64,000 nucleotides of DNA, taken from Clytia hemisphaerica (Eukaryota > Cnidaria > Hydrozoa > Leptothecata > Clytiidae). Position 1 is the first letter of the stretch, and every line of letters starts with the position of its first letter. The stretch is from positions 2,121,101-2,185,100 of the forward strand of contig CACVBU010000600.1 in NCBI GenBank assembly GCA_902728285.1, in the 5' to 3' direction. A program made the position numbers and the translations under genes. The notes beneath the pieces are model-generated. The model saw only the letters and a program-made list of their open reading frames with translations, was not told the DNA's origin and ran no database searches. Below are positions 47,210-60,412 of the stretch, piece after piece.

Positions 47210-48865
47210 GCTGCAAAGAGTTGCAAAGTGTATATGTATACTATGTTATTTCTATTGCTTTCATGTTATGTTAGTTGATGATAGGAAAGTCATTTTTAGT
47301 GATATTTCCCATAAAAATTACCTCAAGGGGCCTCTGTCTTACGCGTCTCTGATTTACGTGGAAATTTTCTCGAAAACCAAGGTTTTTTTTAAAAATGAAT
47401 TCTGCCTTCTCTAGTAAAGGAATGATTGTGTTATTTTGGCTAGCAGTTGTGTAGTTTGGAAACAATAAGCCAGAAAATTATAGTAGGTATCGTAAATGTT
47501 CCCCTATATTTTTTTTTAACCTGAACTTAAAATTTTGGAAAAATATGACAAATTACATTTTGAAATTTTTTCAACTCTAAGGAAGTTTCGCCCCCAGCAC
47601 GCCTTGTCTTTTTAGCCGAAATGACAGTTTTAAGCTTTCCGTCATAACTTTTGATCTACTAAACCGATTCACAAAAGTAAGCCCATTCTGGCTGGAAAGC
47701 CCAACTATCCTGCTTTCCAAAAATATTAAAATAAAGGATTTTCCTAAATCAATGGTGAAACAGTAGTCTTCTGCCTAAGGCTAAGGGTTTAAAATTTCTA
47801 TTTGTCATATTTTTAAAAATTTTAAGTTTAGCTTAAAAAAAGTGATTGATTGGCGTAATAAAATTTATAATAGGTGGCTATGAATGTCATAAAAACGTGT
47901 TTAAAAACAAAAGTTTGAATACTGAGGCTATTAAAATATAGTTGGGCTAACCTCTTTCTTTATTATCAGTCTGTTCCTCTAAAGGATCCTGCATTGTAAT
48001 ACGCATGCGTAATTTGTCGTTCTTTTAGACCACATGTAGTTAATTCCCGTGATAAACGAATGGGAATGAATCGCTTGGGGAGGGTCCTGAACTTCATGCT
48101 TTTTCTCTTCTGGTAAAAATTGAAAATGTATTACGCCGCTTTCGAATGAAATCCTGACTTAAGGTATGTGTTCACCTTCCTTGACACATTCTCTTTAATT
48201 GATCATATCTTTAGAACAACAAATTTTTATATATCAAAAGTATATAATTTCTGAAAGCCAATAATATTCTCTTACTAATGGTAAATGTTTCAGCTGAATT
48301 TAAAAAACTTGGTAGGATATAATTAAAATCTTAAGAATTTTAACCTTACCTACTTCAAAGAAGCTAAAGTCACCCATAGATTTTGAATTTTGAAAAATAA
48401 TTTCGATACTATGTTCCCAATAGATTGAACTAAAAAAGTGTCTTGGGATTTTTTTTGGAATTGACTTTAACTTTTTAAATCCTAAATTCTGTAAAAATAT
48501 CGATAAAAAGTAAATTTAAATGTGATTTTTCAGTTATCTGTAAATTGAGGAAAAACAACTCGGTTAGAAATAAAATCCTAAGACACTTTTTAAGTTTGAT
48601 CTTTTGGGAATCTCATAAAAAAAAGAATGAAGTCGATATCTAAATGCTATGGGTGACTTAAACTTCGTTAAAAGTAGTATGGTGTGGTAAAATTTCGTTT
48701 TTTTCTACATCAATTTGAAATTTTTAACGAGATGATTGCTGCTTATTTGAGATCAATGTTCTTAAAATTACTGAATTTTTTGAAGAGATAATTTTTTGCT
48801 CTCGCAGTCTTGAATATGAAAGAATATTTCAAGAGCATGAAATTTTGGTTTCTAAACGTGTTTTT
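47210..48865. other. Intergenic stretch, no gene seen
   Basis: At 48340-48680 there are inverted blocks around CTAAAGTCACCCATAGATTT and CTATGGGTGACTTAAAC, suggesting a fold-back element of about 330 bp. Nothing else was recognised. Confidence 0.45.
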
Positions 48866-48869
48866 TTAT

Positions 48870-50362
48870 AAGAAGCTTAAAGCGGGCCACAATAACCCCA
48901 GTCTTCAAAGAAGGCGATCCAACGAGTGTTAAAAACTACAGACCTATTAGCATACTTCCTACACTATCCAAAGTATTTGAAAAAATCATTGCCCAACAGT
49001 TAAATCCTTTTCTAGAAAACTGCTTCTCAGAGTTACTGTGTGGCTTCAGAAAAGGGCACAGTACACAGCATGCTATATTGCGATTATTACATCTCTGGCA
49101 AAGGGCACTTGACGATTCAAATATTGTGGGTACTGTACTCATGGATTTATCTAAAGCTTTTGATTGTCTACCCCCTGATTTACTTATCGCAAAGCTAGCA
49201 GCATATGGTGTAAACCATAATAGTCTATTATTTTTATATGATTATTTGACAAATCGCCAACATAGAGTTAAAATTGGAAATAGTTTAAGTAGTTTTTTAT
49301 CTATTAGTATGGGTGTTCCTCAGGGATCCATTTTAGGCCCAGTTCTTTTTAACATATTTTTAAACGATCTTTTACTCTCTACCCGCGAGGTTGAACTTTG
49401 TAACTTTGCCGATGACAACACCCTCTCTGCAATCGCACAAACCCTTGCTGAAGTTATTTTGAAACTTAATATCGAGATTCAAGATGTTTTACACTGGTTT
49501 AAGATCAATGGGCTTGTTGCTAACCCTGGCAAGGCAAGTTTCAAGTTATGTTTCTCGGTAGATTCGAACCTATATATATTTTTACTATAGGTAATATCAA
49601 AGTCAAAGTCAAAAATCAGGTTAAACTATTAGGTATATTTATTGATGACAAACTACGCTTTAGCTCTCACGTTGAATTGAAATGCCAAAATGCGGGAAAC
49701 AAAATCAGCGCACTTAGAGACGCATCCGCCCCTTTCTTTCTCTGAAAACGGCGAAGGCTTTATGCCACGCCTATATATTCTCAAACTTTAACTATTGTCC
49801 ACTAATCTGGATGAATTTTGTAAAACACAACAATAAGCAAATTCAGAAAATTCAACGTAGAGCATTGGCTGTAGTTCATCAAGATCATGACTCTAGTTTA
49901 TCTCAATTATTAACTATATCTAAAGCAGCATCTTTTCACATCAAATTCATTCTTAAAATCCTTGAAGAAATCTATAAAACTTTGAAAAAACAAAATCCCT
50001 TATTTCTAGCAAAACTTTTTACCATTAAAACTTCTGGCTTCAATCTAAGAAGAGGAGAACAGCTTATGCTACCTCCAGCAAACACTGTCAAGTTCGGTTT
50101 GCAATCTTTGAGTTTTGTCGGCTCTTTAATCTGGGATCGTCTCCCGAAGGATGTGAAAAGCTCTGCAACATTTAATATTTTTAAGGGAAAGCTAAAAATG
50201 CTTCCAGATAATTTTTGTACTTGTCCATTATGTAAATTGTGGTAAATAGCTATTTTTATGAAAGTTGGAATTTATTAGTAAACGGTCATGGCTGTAACTA
50301 TTTAGGACACTAGGTCCTATCGTTGTTACCAACTGAAAATAAATTGATAATAATAATAAGAA
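48870..50362 (+). mobile_element. 5'-truncated LINE with decayed reverse transcriptase
   Basis: The coding part starts inside the reverse transcriptase at ATITPVFKEGD and NYRPISILPTLSK. It then shows the A-motif LMDLSKAFDCL, the B-motif GVPQGSILGPVLFN and the C-motif FADDNTL, followed by LLGIFIDDKLRF and the C-terminal LIWDRLPKDVKSS. This layout is typical of jockey/CR1/L2-type LINEs. Frameshifts lie near 49532 (a GGCAAGGCAAG duplication) and near 49740, with a stop after APFFL, so it is inactive. The endonuclease region is missing. The 3' end carries a TGATAATAATAATAA tail (about 50342-50362), a microsatellite tail usual for this LINE group. Target duplications were not resolved. Confidence 0.9.
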
Positions 50363-50483
50363 ACAAACGACTAATTTTAATAGATCATCACTATTTGTGT
50401 TCTGAATCATTGTTTAATGGTCACGCTAATGTAGATATAAATTCTCTTTGACTAGATATTGTGTAATTTACAGAATGATCTTA

Positions 50484-50580
50484 TACCGGGTGCTGGTACA
50501 CACTTTTTTTCAAACATCCGGAAAAGTTTCAGGTTTTTGAGACACGCCATAACTTACCTGAGAAAGCAGGCTGAGAGATG
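50484..50580. repeat. Solo end of a CCGGGTG-type element
   Basis: ATACCGGGTGCTGGTACACAC starts like the TA-flanked elements at 5341 and 9039, but no inverted partner was found within the next 1.5 kb. Confidence 0.4.
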
Positions 50581-51387
50581 CTTAGGTACAGGGCTTGGCA
50601 ATGCTGAAAAATACTTATAATAAACGTATACTTTATATTTTATCGATTGTCAATTGTGGAATTACCTATTCGTCGAATTTGTTTTTTAGTTGTTTTTTTT
50701 CATTTTTCATTTTTGTTAATTTAGTTTTGTTGCGGTTGATTTGCCACTTTGTACTTGTCGCGTTGAGTTGGTGATATGATTCCTTTTTTGGTTTGAATAT
50801 TATGACTTTTAGCTTAACATGCGTTGTTTCTGAATTTTAATTAGCTTTTTAAGATATATTCCATTCAAAACTTTTAAAAAATCCCAAATATTTGAAGAAT
50901 TCCAGCCAAAAACAGTTAAAATCGAGAAAAAATATTTTTTCTAGGCTCAGGGTAATGCTTAGATTTTTGTCATACCTAGATATGCTAATAAGTGCAATGC
51001 GTATAAAAAACTTTTGACTGTAATTCTACGTTATTTAGGAAAATCGCCAGTCCAAACTCTAAAGGCTTTTATTTCCGGATGTAGAAGGAGTTAGAAGCTC
51101 GTTCATAGTATAGTCCGCGTTTTGTTTCATCTATTGTTTCGAACTTGCGGCAGCTTAAGGGGGGGATAGGTTAAGGGAATTAAAGCAGTCAGGCCAGCTG
51201 CGGGTGTCTCACTTTGGAATTTTTTTTTTGCTTGACCATGAAGCACAATCCAATTCCTACGAGTTGATCAAAAATGAAGATTTCTTACTCAAACTGGGCA
51301 TTTCAAGGGCGCTTTGCCCTCCTCCATACCATCCCGGGCAAAAGGTTGTAGACTTTTAGAAAATGCATGAAAATTTTAGTTACAGTA

Positions 51388-51622
51388 ATAGCACACCGCT
51401 ATGCAAACGTCATAATTATTACTTTTAGCATTTGACCGAAATTCAATCCCACAATCCTTTTCATCTTGATTCGTAATGCGTGCAAGTTATCACTTTTGTA
51501 TTGTCAATAAGTGGAATTGACTTGCAAGAGCAATTAATGCAAAGGATGATGGGATTAAAACTCAGACAAACAGTAATTTTGATGTTTATTTTTAGAATCT
51601 CTGCGGTATGCTATTAAAACTT
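51388..51622. mobile_element. MITE with AATAGCACACCGC ends
   Basis: The left arm AGTAATAGCACACCGC...AATCCCACAATCCTTT and right arm AAAGGATGATGGGATT...GCGGTATGCTATTA are inverted copies about 235 bp apart end to end. Confidence 0.65.
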
Positions 51623-51811
51623 TAAAGTGGCTGTAATTGAATCGCATCAAAAAGCAAAGAGAAAAAATTTAATCCCCTCCTTTTTCTAAAAAATAACGCT
51701 TTTTCGAAAGAGAATTTTTAGAAATTTCTTCATGACTCTTGAACTCGTGAAACAGATTTAAACTATGATAGCTTAAAATTTAAGTTAGCATTTCCCCTTT
51801 CCAAAAGTGAT

Positions 51812-52522
51812 ACAGCATGAAGGTAATAAAGATACAGATGGAGAGAAAACGTCTCAGTAATGACCTAAGTGGTCGTTGAAATCTTTTATAAATCTATTAA
51901 AAGCGGTTTTTCTTTGATGTACCATCATTGGAAGCAAAAAACATCAATTTATAACTTTATAAGAACAGAAAGAGGCTGGTCCGTTGATTTTGAAAAACTT
52001 AATTTTGCGAGAAAATCTTAGTTAAAATGCGATTCGAAATAGTTTCAACTGATTTGAGGATAAAAGAATATATTAATTTCATAAGGATATATTTTTCTGG
52101 GCTGGCATTTTGTGAACATTGAGAGTCGCATCACATCATTGAAAGTTTCTTATCTTAAAATCTTCATGTCTAAGTGGGCGGCGGTTTTCATACTCTGACA
52201 AAATGATTGATAGAAGGTTCCTAATCGTAACACGTAATTCTTTTTTAAATCTATCGATGGCTTTATGGGCAGCTTCCCCTAAAAGTTCCGAGTATTGTGC
52301 TTATTATGCGAAGTTTTTTTCAATTTTTTATGACAAGGCTATTATATTTCAATATACTTGTTAAAAATGTAATGTCTTTTCCTTCATCTTAAATATTTCC
52401 AAGAGTATACCATAATCATCTTATTCCCAAAGCAACCAAACAGCTGTTTGCTTCCGATGATGAATCAGAACAGAACAAAAGACATTGACTCTCCATCTAT
52501 CTTTATTACCTTCATGGATACA
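51812..52522. mobile_element. MITE with CATGAAGGTAATAAAGAT ends
   Basis: CATGAAGGTAATAAAGATAC...GGAGAG on the left is mirrored by CTCTCC...TATCTTTATTACCTTCATG on the right. Matching inner blocks (CATCATTGGAAGCAAA against TTTGCTTCCGATGATG) extend the arms. There is no transposase frame. Confidence 0.7.
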
Positions 52523-53520
52523 GTAAGTCTAGCATTGTAAATTCATTCAGTAGCGGCCTGGCCTAATTTTCTTGGTGGTGCAAACTATGAAATTGGCGCC
52601 CCTGTTTTTTGTCCTTATTTGCGCCCTCCATCATTAACTATTAAGTGAAAATATTAAACTGTAAGAGCAGTGACTGGTTGAAAGTAACGCCCGGAAACTT
52701 TGAGTTAAAAGAACTTTTATTTATATGAAAGTGGTGGTAATGATAACTTGATATCTGTTTCCTCGTTATAATTCGAAATGTCATACTCATAGTTTTCTGA
52801 ACAAGGAAAATTTTTCGATTTTCAACTTTTAAAATGTCTAAAAATGCCCCAATTTATTAGCACCAAAAATAAAGCTCCTCAAATAAAAAACATGAGCTGT
52901 TGATACTTGAAATGGAAGTTTTATACCTAGTAAGTCGATTTGATCAATATTTTTATTTTCTAAAACTTTATCAGAAAAATTCATACCTGATAATCTTTAA
53001 ACTTTTGCGCCACTGGTCTTACTTTACTGTCCATTAAAGATTAATGGCTGAAAGAGGCCCCAAAAATTAGAAAGTTGGCAGGGAATAAGAGTTATTTGTA
53101 AATTATAGCGCCGCAGGCAAGACATTTTTGTATAAAAAAGGTCAAACAGCTTAAAAGATCTTCTAAAAAGGAGAAAGTTAGTTAGCATAAGACCACAAAA
53201 AACCACAGCTAGCATTTTTCTCATTTTGGGGGGTGAACATCCTCTTTAGCCCCTGGTGGATACACAACACTTCTCTTGCTTTGACTTTTCGCGATTCCAT
53301 GTTGATAGTATTTTTGAAAAAATTCAAGTTTTCTCACAATCTCGACCCAAAAAAAAACGTTTCCTGCCGGCTAATGGTCTTCAAAAGTTATGGTAATTTT
53401 ACCTGAGTTCGAATTTTCGTTTGATTAAAAAAACAACATGTATTGTGAAAATGGCTGAAATTGAATCCAAATTTGTTAGAAAAGATGAAAGTAGGGGGAA
53501 TTTTGTTCGATTTTTTGGAA

Positions 53521-53866
53521 TCACTTGACTGTTTTGTTAGAAGCACTTGTTATACATTTTTGGAAAGCTAAGGGGTAGGGGAATCGAAATTACTATGTTT
53601 CCAATTTTTTTCGGACACTTTGGTGTGATTTTCGGACAAATATGACGGCTTCAGGCAAAAATCATAGGGTTAAAAATTAATGAAAATTTTAGCTCGAGAA
53701 AACGGAGACCTGTTGTATATTTTTGGTAAGCTCTCAAAAAATTAGGATTAGAGATATATTGCAAGTATAGGTGATTTTTGTACCTAACTCGAGATATTAA
53801 CCCTTGAAAACAGTGTTTTTCAGCCAGAAACAGCTATTTTGTCCAGTTTTTACGCTTTTTGAAGCT
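53521..53866. repeat. Dispersed repeat, second copy
   Basis: Nearly identical to 10671-11036 over about 345 bp with few mismatches, including CGGAGACCTGTTGTATATTT and CAGCCAGAAACAGCTATTTT. The high identity points to recent movement or gene conversion. Confidence 0.8.
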
Positions 53867-54262
53867 CAAAATGATTTTCCAAAACAAACTTTTAATGATT
53901 TTTTTTTTGCATTGTATTAAAGAAAGAAAAAACAAACTTAAAATTTCGCTTATTATAGCTTTTTTATAATTGGTACAGTGGTTCTCAGGTTTTAAACTTG
54001 TAAAGTCACTTTTGAACAAGTCGAAAAAACACGTCAACAAAGGGGGGGGGTATAAACATCACAAAACACCCCACTTATACCGTGGGGAAACAAACAAAAA
54101 CCGACATTGTCCGCACATACCCAACACCCATTTTGCCTAATCCCCCCGAATTACTGTAGTTAGCTAATAGCGTAGAAAGTTTTCATGTACCTATGAAATA
54201 GACTAATAATGTTTCTTATATCTAATTTAGTATAAACGAAATATTTAAAGTTAAAAATCAAA

Positions 54263-56949
54263 ATGGGTAATTCAACCTCAAAAGTTGTTGTTGACAATTG
54301 CAATTATTTGATTGCCACTCTAAGTATTGACATTCATGTAAAAGAAGCATTACTGGAAAGTTGCCGTGATACAACGTTTGTTAAAGTTTCTTTGCCTGCT
54401 GATGGTGTCGACCTGTTCAATTTTTTCAATGATCCTCAGAGGAAAAAGAAGCTAGACTTTTTGTTGAAACAAAAGTCTATTTATCAAGATCAATACGATT
54501 TACTCTTACCACAAAATTGTTTAGCGGACTCTAAAAATTGGGACGTGACTATCATAACTCGTGTTGCTGGGGAATTTCTTTTTCTACCAAATTCTTCCAA
54601 AGCAATTATCAAGGATGCTCAGAAGTCTAGAAACGGTATCAAACACGGCAACCCGGAAGAGTTTAAACAGCAACAGACATTTGATGACACGATGGACGAT
54701 ATTGAAAACCTGCTGATCAAACTAAACTATGTTAAAATGAATGATTTTCATAACTTAAGAAACAAGACTGTAGAAATTGATTTGAAAACTTTGACGAACT
54801 ACCACCAGACGCTGATGACAAACATGCAAAATCACCTCATAAATGAACAAACTAAAGCGAGTAAAGACATTTTGAAACAAGTTATCGATTATATCAACGT
54901 CAAAAGAGGTGAATATATTCTATTTTCTTCTATATCTCTACTTTCTCTTGATTATACAGGGAAACTTACACAGTTTTCGCAGATTTCACTATTTTATTTG
55001 AATTTTTCGCGGTTGGTCAAATTTTGTAATATTTTGAAAGTGATATCAGAAAAGTTTTTGTTGAATTTCCATTCGATGATCTTTTGAAACCGTAAAATTG
55101 TTAGTAAGGGAAAGTAAAATAAACATCTACTTAAATAGATCAAAAGCATTTTTTTTCAATTTTTCAATTTTTAAAGCATTTTCTTAAATTTTTAGCGGGA
55201 ATTAATTTTTCAGTTTTGAGCTCGAAAACGTTTTCGCGAGTTTAAAAAGCGAACATTAGTTTCTGCGAGAATTAGTTCTCTTTTAAGGTATATCCTTTAT
55301 TTATAGGATATAAGGTATATCGTCTCTTTATTTCAGATTTTTAGCTCTACCATGTTCTTAGAAGACATCCCTAATATCATCGGGACTTATATCAAAATTT
55401 CTTGAATTTTGTTTCCTAGAAGATCTGAATATCAAGAACATTTCATATGGAAAGATATTACAAATTAGTAAAGACCCTTTACTTTCTTAATTTAGAACCC
55501 AGCCAAACCGTCCACCCAAGCAAGATTCTCAGGTAGGTTTAACCTTATGTTGTTTAAAAGCTCAAATTGGTAAATTTTCGCCTGAAAATGAAAAGGATTC
55601 TTTTCAACTAAGATTATCTGACATTTTTCAAAGCTAGAGTTTTTCAAGCCACTGTGTTCTGTTCATACTATGACTTGTTAGTAACAGTAAGAAAATCTGA
55701 AGAAAAAATATAGAATACATTTTATGATAAAGCCCGGGGGGCACTCCATTACTAAACGACGACATGTGTCGCCAAAAAAATGGCTTTAAAAATCGAACAC
55801 TAAAAGTGCAGCCCTTGAGAAGTGCAAAGGTATTAAAGTGTATTTTACCGAACGTTTCTGACCCATACAGTGTAGTTTTATTTCATACCTTGTTGTGCTG
55901 CAGCCACCTAAAAATGAGCATGAAATGTTAACACAATGTTAAAAAACAATCTAAATGGTTGCGAGTCAAGATACAACAAATTTTTACAGTCAGATCTGCA
56001 ATTTGCCGGTCCCCAAACACACCTTGTAGTGAATTCTATCAAAGGTACTCTCTTATACAGTGCATTTTGAGGGTGTCGAGGATAACTAGGATAAAGCTTA
56101 GTTCTTTCTGGTTCTTTGAGTACTATAAATATCAGCTATCTTATTTCAAATTCACATTATAGGAAGTCAGAAAATTATTAAAACAAAGAATCCTTTAGAA
56201 AAGAAAGTTGAAAGAAAAATAAACTCTTTACTTCCTTATAAAATTATTAAATTCTGGGGGTACTACCCTTGCATAGCGACGGAGGTGTGCCGCTCAAAAT
56301 TGAAAAATGGACACTACGTGGGACTAGTTTTTTGAAAAAAAGTTTCCTCGAAAATTTTCATAACCTTATATTTTGGTATTTTTGCGACCCTACCTGGGAT
56401 TAATGGAGATGAAAAGGTGGCTGGGTTTTTCGTATGGGTAAAAGTAGAATTTTTGTTATTCGATTTGTAAGGGTGAAAATCGCTTATATTGGTTAAGGTC
56501 AGTATCAGTTAGGATAAGAGTTGACGCTCAAGATTCAAAATAGGGTTGCGAGTAGCATTGGTAGAAAAATGTAAGGCCCAAGGCTCAAGGCCCTAATAAG
56601 GGCATCCTTAGGGTTGTACCAACCTTGTTATGTTAATACTCATAGGTCTGTAAAATAAACATTGCAAGTAAATTTGCGAATTCGAATTTGGCATCGTGGT
56701 TTGGTGTAGGCGTACGGAGCTTTTAAACCAAGAGTACGTTTCACGAGTATGTTAGAAGCCCACCCGCAACTTAACTATGGCAAATTACAGAATATCAAAA
56801 CTGAATTATGAAAATGAAAAGAGTCCAACTTAAAAACATCTTAAAGTTTCAGATCAAAGACAGAAAAATGCAAGATCTACTCTTACTCGTAAGAAGAAGC
56901 CACAACCGGGCGAAGGAAAACTTTTATGGAAAAGAAGCTATCAAAAATT
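54263..56949 (+). CDS. HEPN (DZIP3-type) protein with myristoylation signal, 5' part
   Basis: The ATG at 54263 opens MGNSTSK, a good N-myristoylation signal (Gly2, Ser6, Lys7), so the product is probably membrane-attached. Residues about 60-155 match the DZIP3-like HEPN pattern: LPQNCLADSKNWDVTIITR, then KSRNGIKHGNPEEF, with the R-x4-H HEPN motif at R123-H128. About 60 helical residues follow. Exon 1 most likely ends at 54908 (AGAG|GTGAAT, phase 1); beyond it the frame reads into intron up to 55087. A candidate next exon is 56853-56949, which follows TTTCAG, is phase-compatible, is rich in K/R and P, and ends at GTAAGAAA. A 37-bp alternative lies at about 55497-55533. The 3' end was not found. 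In invertebrates this domain often occurs in immune-signalling architectures with TIR, NACHT or death-fold domains. That role is inference here. Confidence 0.7.
55735..55880. repeat. CCCGGGGGGCACTCC repeat fragment
   Basis: The start CCCGGGGGGCACTCCATTAC and the sequence after it resemble a fragment repeated in diverged form at 56258-56420 (CTGGGGGTACTACCCTTGC). Repeats starting this way are common in cnidarian genomes (recalled, not searched). It lies inside the putative intron of the HEPN gene. Confidence 0.4.
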
Positions 56950-57562
56950 GTAAGAAAAGTCTATTGTAAAAAGGGAATAGAGATGTGAAAATTATCAGCC
57001 CTGAAACCATAAAAAATGAAAAAAATACAGCAAAAAAATTTACCAGGTGTCCTGCCAATTTAAAGATGTATCACAAGACATTAAAGAAAAAGAATTATCC
57101 ACTGACATTACTGTACCCGTCTAATATTTTAGCCTAGCCTATAGTCTGTAAAAAGCCAAAACAAAAACTTAATCTCTCCAAAGTTCTCCAAACCAGCAAA
57201 ATAATATAATAACTGCAGGGTTTATTATTTATAGAATAATATACCAACCAGGTTCAACTAGAGGGGGGTCTCATGCCCAAGTCAGGTTTTGAATGGCCAA
57301 TGCTTGGGAAAAATGTTACAAAATTTTGCGACTTTAAATGAGCTTTGAAAGTGTAACAAATAGACCTTTTCACTTTTCCATCAGCCATGTATAATGAATT
57401 ATATGTAAAAATACAGGAACGAAAAAGATGATGGAGTTTCTTAATTCAAAAGAAATATTTACAAAAAAAAAGCCTTTTAGAAATTTGCTCTTAAAGACAT
57501 AGCATATGCTGTTAAATTTTTTCGTCAGAAAGTCGAAATGTTTGCAAACTGGTGAAGGCTTA

Positions 57563-57722
57563 ATACCTTATCGGGGAAAACTTTCTCGTGGAAAGTGACG
57601 AAATTTTGGACAAGTGACGAATATTTTCCCCGACGAAATTTTTCCCCGACGAAATTTTTCCCCGGCCTTAATGCGTTTACCAACTACCAGAAAGTGAAGA
57701 AGTTTTCCCCGATAAGGTAGTA
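57563..57722. mobile_element. Small MITE with ACCTTATCGGGGAAAAC ends
   Basis: ACCTTATCGGGGAAAACTTT on the left and GAAGTTTTCCCCGATAAGGT on the right are inverted. The inside repeats GACGAAATTTTTCCCC twice. It shares its CTTATCGG tip with the element at 45452. Confidence 0.75.
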
Positions 57723-57910
57723 GATGGCATTTTGTAAAATCTATTGTTTTGGTCAAAGCACTTGTTATACATTTTTGGAATGCTAAGAGGTAGGGGAATC
57801 AAAATTAAGATTGAAGATATATTGTAAGTATATGTGATTTCTGTACAAAACTCGAGATACTAACCCTTGAAAACAGTGTTTGTCCAGTTTTTGCGCTTTT
57901 TGAAGCTCAA
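57717..57910. repeat. Dispersed repeat, third (internally deleted) copy
   Basis: Matches the outer parts of 10671-11036 from GATGGCATTTTGTAAAATC to GCGCTTTTTGAAGCTC but lacks about 150 bp of the middle, and is more diverged. Confidence 0.7.
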
Positions 57911-60090
57911 TATCTCGAGCTAGGTACTGAAATCACCTTTTTTTCTTCTTTTACATTATTGAGTTATTTTTCCTCCCTTTACATTTTCAAGTTATTTTTT
58001 CGTTATGTTAGTGAGTTATGTCCGACCGGTCCCGATGAAAATGAATATTTGTATCATCGGACGTCAAAAGCTGTAAACAAAGTCTGAGAATCGAACACCC
58101 GAAAAGAAAATGCTATTTTAGAAGAACAATCCGGCCAATGTAAAAAACATTCTTAGCGTTTTTACCCTCTTCTGCATTAGAATTAGAGCATTTTTCGTCA
58201 TATAGTCCCGCTGCTGAGGTCGAAAATCGGTTCATTTCGTGACACATCTCTTAGAAGTAACTTTTTTTTGTGGAAACTCACGAATTACTAAGTCCTGATA
58301 TCATATGAATGTTAAACCAAAAGTTTAAAAAAGAAAAATCATTTAAAATTACAAATTACACAAAATATTTAGCATTTCAGCTTAGGTGTACAGCACCTGA
58401 CCCCGAGAATGTAGTAAACCCCGAGAATGTAGGTTTCTCATTTTTTAGTATGGTAGCCCTAACGATAGTTCAACTTCATAAAAAGTTGTTTCAGAGCAAA
58501 ATGTTACATATTACTGATTATTTCTAGACCTAAAGTTTTAACTTGAATTGATTTTTTCAGGCGAAAATCTGAATCGAAGCTGATTGGATACTACTCGAAT
58601 TGAGACATTTTTAAGATAAATCCTCTCTAAATCGAAATCTATTGGAATTAAGTTATGATGATACGGTAATTTCTTATTCCTTATGAACTAAGGAAATGTG
58701 GAAAATAGTCCATTTCAATATTTATTGTTCTAAGCTAGATATTTTAACGAAAATGTTTGACCTACCTTTTGGGGTTAGTTGACCTACAATTTGGGAGCCT
58801 TCATAACCCGACATAAAAAGTCTGTCAAATTATATAAAACTTTTTTGTTGTACTTTTATAACATGAAAGTATTACCTGAGAGATGATTAATGTTGGCATT
58901 TTAAGCTTTTACGACGTGTCCCAGACCCGCTGGGACCCCAGCGCAATCAGAAAATTTGCCTAAGTTTGGAACAATAGAATTTCTATCCCCATTGGGAATT
59001 TAGTAGAAATTTTCGACCCGATGTGGGAAAAGTTCCACCGGGGCTGTGAGGCAGGGGTGTTGTTACATTATTCACATATTTTAACACAGAATCTTCAACC
59101 TACAAAATAAAAACAACTTTCTTGTCTCTTATTTTCGTCCTTTCTTTTACTTTCCTCATTTGTAGCACGATAAAATTAATATCTTTGTTAATTTTTTTGT
59201 AAGTTAGTTTTTTTGCTAAAGTATAAATTTCAATTAGAGAATAATAATTTCCGATGAATACTGAAATTCTGCTCTCAACAACCGAATCTTTTCACCTACA
59301 TTCTGGGGGTTAGAAAGCGAAAAAATCCAATTTTCAGAATAACCAAAGCTCTTTAGAATATTTTTTTGGCGTAAAATATTTCTAAAATTTTCTGTTATAA
59401 TTAATTCAATCGAAAAAATATCAACATTTTACTATTACTAGATTTAAAGCCATAAAACCAAACCTACATTCCGGGGGTTATAACGAAAATGAGAGTCAAC
59501 TTCAAGGACCAAAAAAATCTATCAAAAGTAATGAAACTAACCCCTGAAAAAGGATTTTGGGAGTTCAAAATTTCGTTTAAACTATTCAATATTTTTTTAA
59601 ATGCAAATCTACATCTCTCAGGTCTGATTTAAATTTCACCTACATTCTCGGGGTCAGGTGCTGTATGGTGTATGCTTAGTGAAATCATGAAGCAATATTC
59701 AGATTGCTCAACTGATTCCAAGCTGCAAAAGTAACTCGAAAATGTAAAGGAAGGAAAAATAACTCGAGAACGTAAAAGAAGAAAAAACAATCGAGTTTAA
59801 AACACGAAATAACTCGAAACTTTAAAGGAACGAAAAAAAAAACTCGGGAAACTACAGAAACGTAAATAACTCGAAAATTTAAAGGAAGGAAAAAAAAATG
59901 AGTTAAAATTAAGAAATAACTCGAAAATTTAAAGGAAGGAAAAAAACTGAGTTACGAGATTTAGAATGATTTCATAGAAGGCACAAAATGACGTCAAAAT
60001 TTCCGAAAAATGACGTCATAACTCGGTTTTTTTCGTAACTCGGTTTTTTAACTCGAGAAAAATAACTCGGGATTTCCGAGCCTCGTTAAA
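57905..60090. repeat. Large inverted repeat of AATAACTCGA words, nested
   Basis: Left arm words (TTTTACATTATTGAGTTATT, CCCTTTACATTTTCAAGTTA) reappear inverted from 59726 as a degenerate tandem of about 30-bp units such as AATAACTCGAAAATTTAAAG. The TA-flanked element at 58391 has inserted between the arms. Confidence 0.6.
58389..59665. mobile_element. TA-flanked element with CAGCACCTGACCCCGAG ends
   Basis: The left end CAGCACCTGACCCCGAGAAT and its exact complement at 59644-59663 are flanked by TA, a Tc1/mariner-type target. Internal CTACATTCTGGGGGTT-like blocks echo the ends at 59299 and 59463. The 1.27-kb body has no transposase frame. Confidence 0.8.
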
Positions 60091-60412
60091 GCCAGAATAA
60101 CAATACTTTTATCGAGGTCTCAATCACTGCTTCAAAAAATGCTGAGCTTGAAAAAAAAAACAAAGAAGTTGTTCAACCAATCATCAAAACAACAAAAAGC
60201 GCGCGTTAGGTCATTTAAGGGCTCTGGACATACCCAATTTTTCGATTTTACACCAACTTTAATGGCAATTTCTGCATTTTAAGAAGATTAATGTATCACT
60301 TTTTTTATATGTCCTGTTAAACCTACCTTTTCTGAATTTTAAAATCGAAAGATTGAAATGAAAAAATTAAATGAAGAAGAAAACGAAGAGTTTTTCGAAG
60401 GAGAGTATTTCA

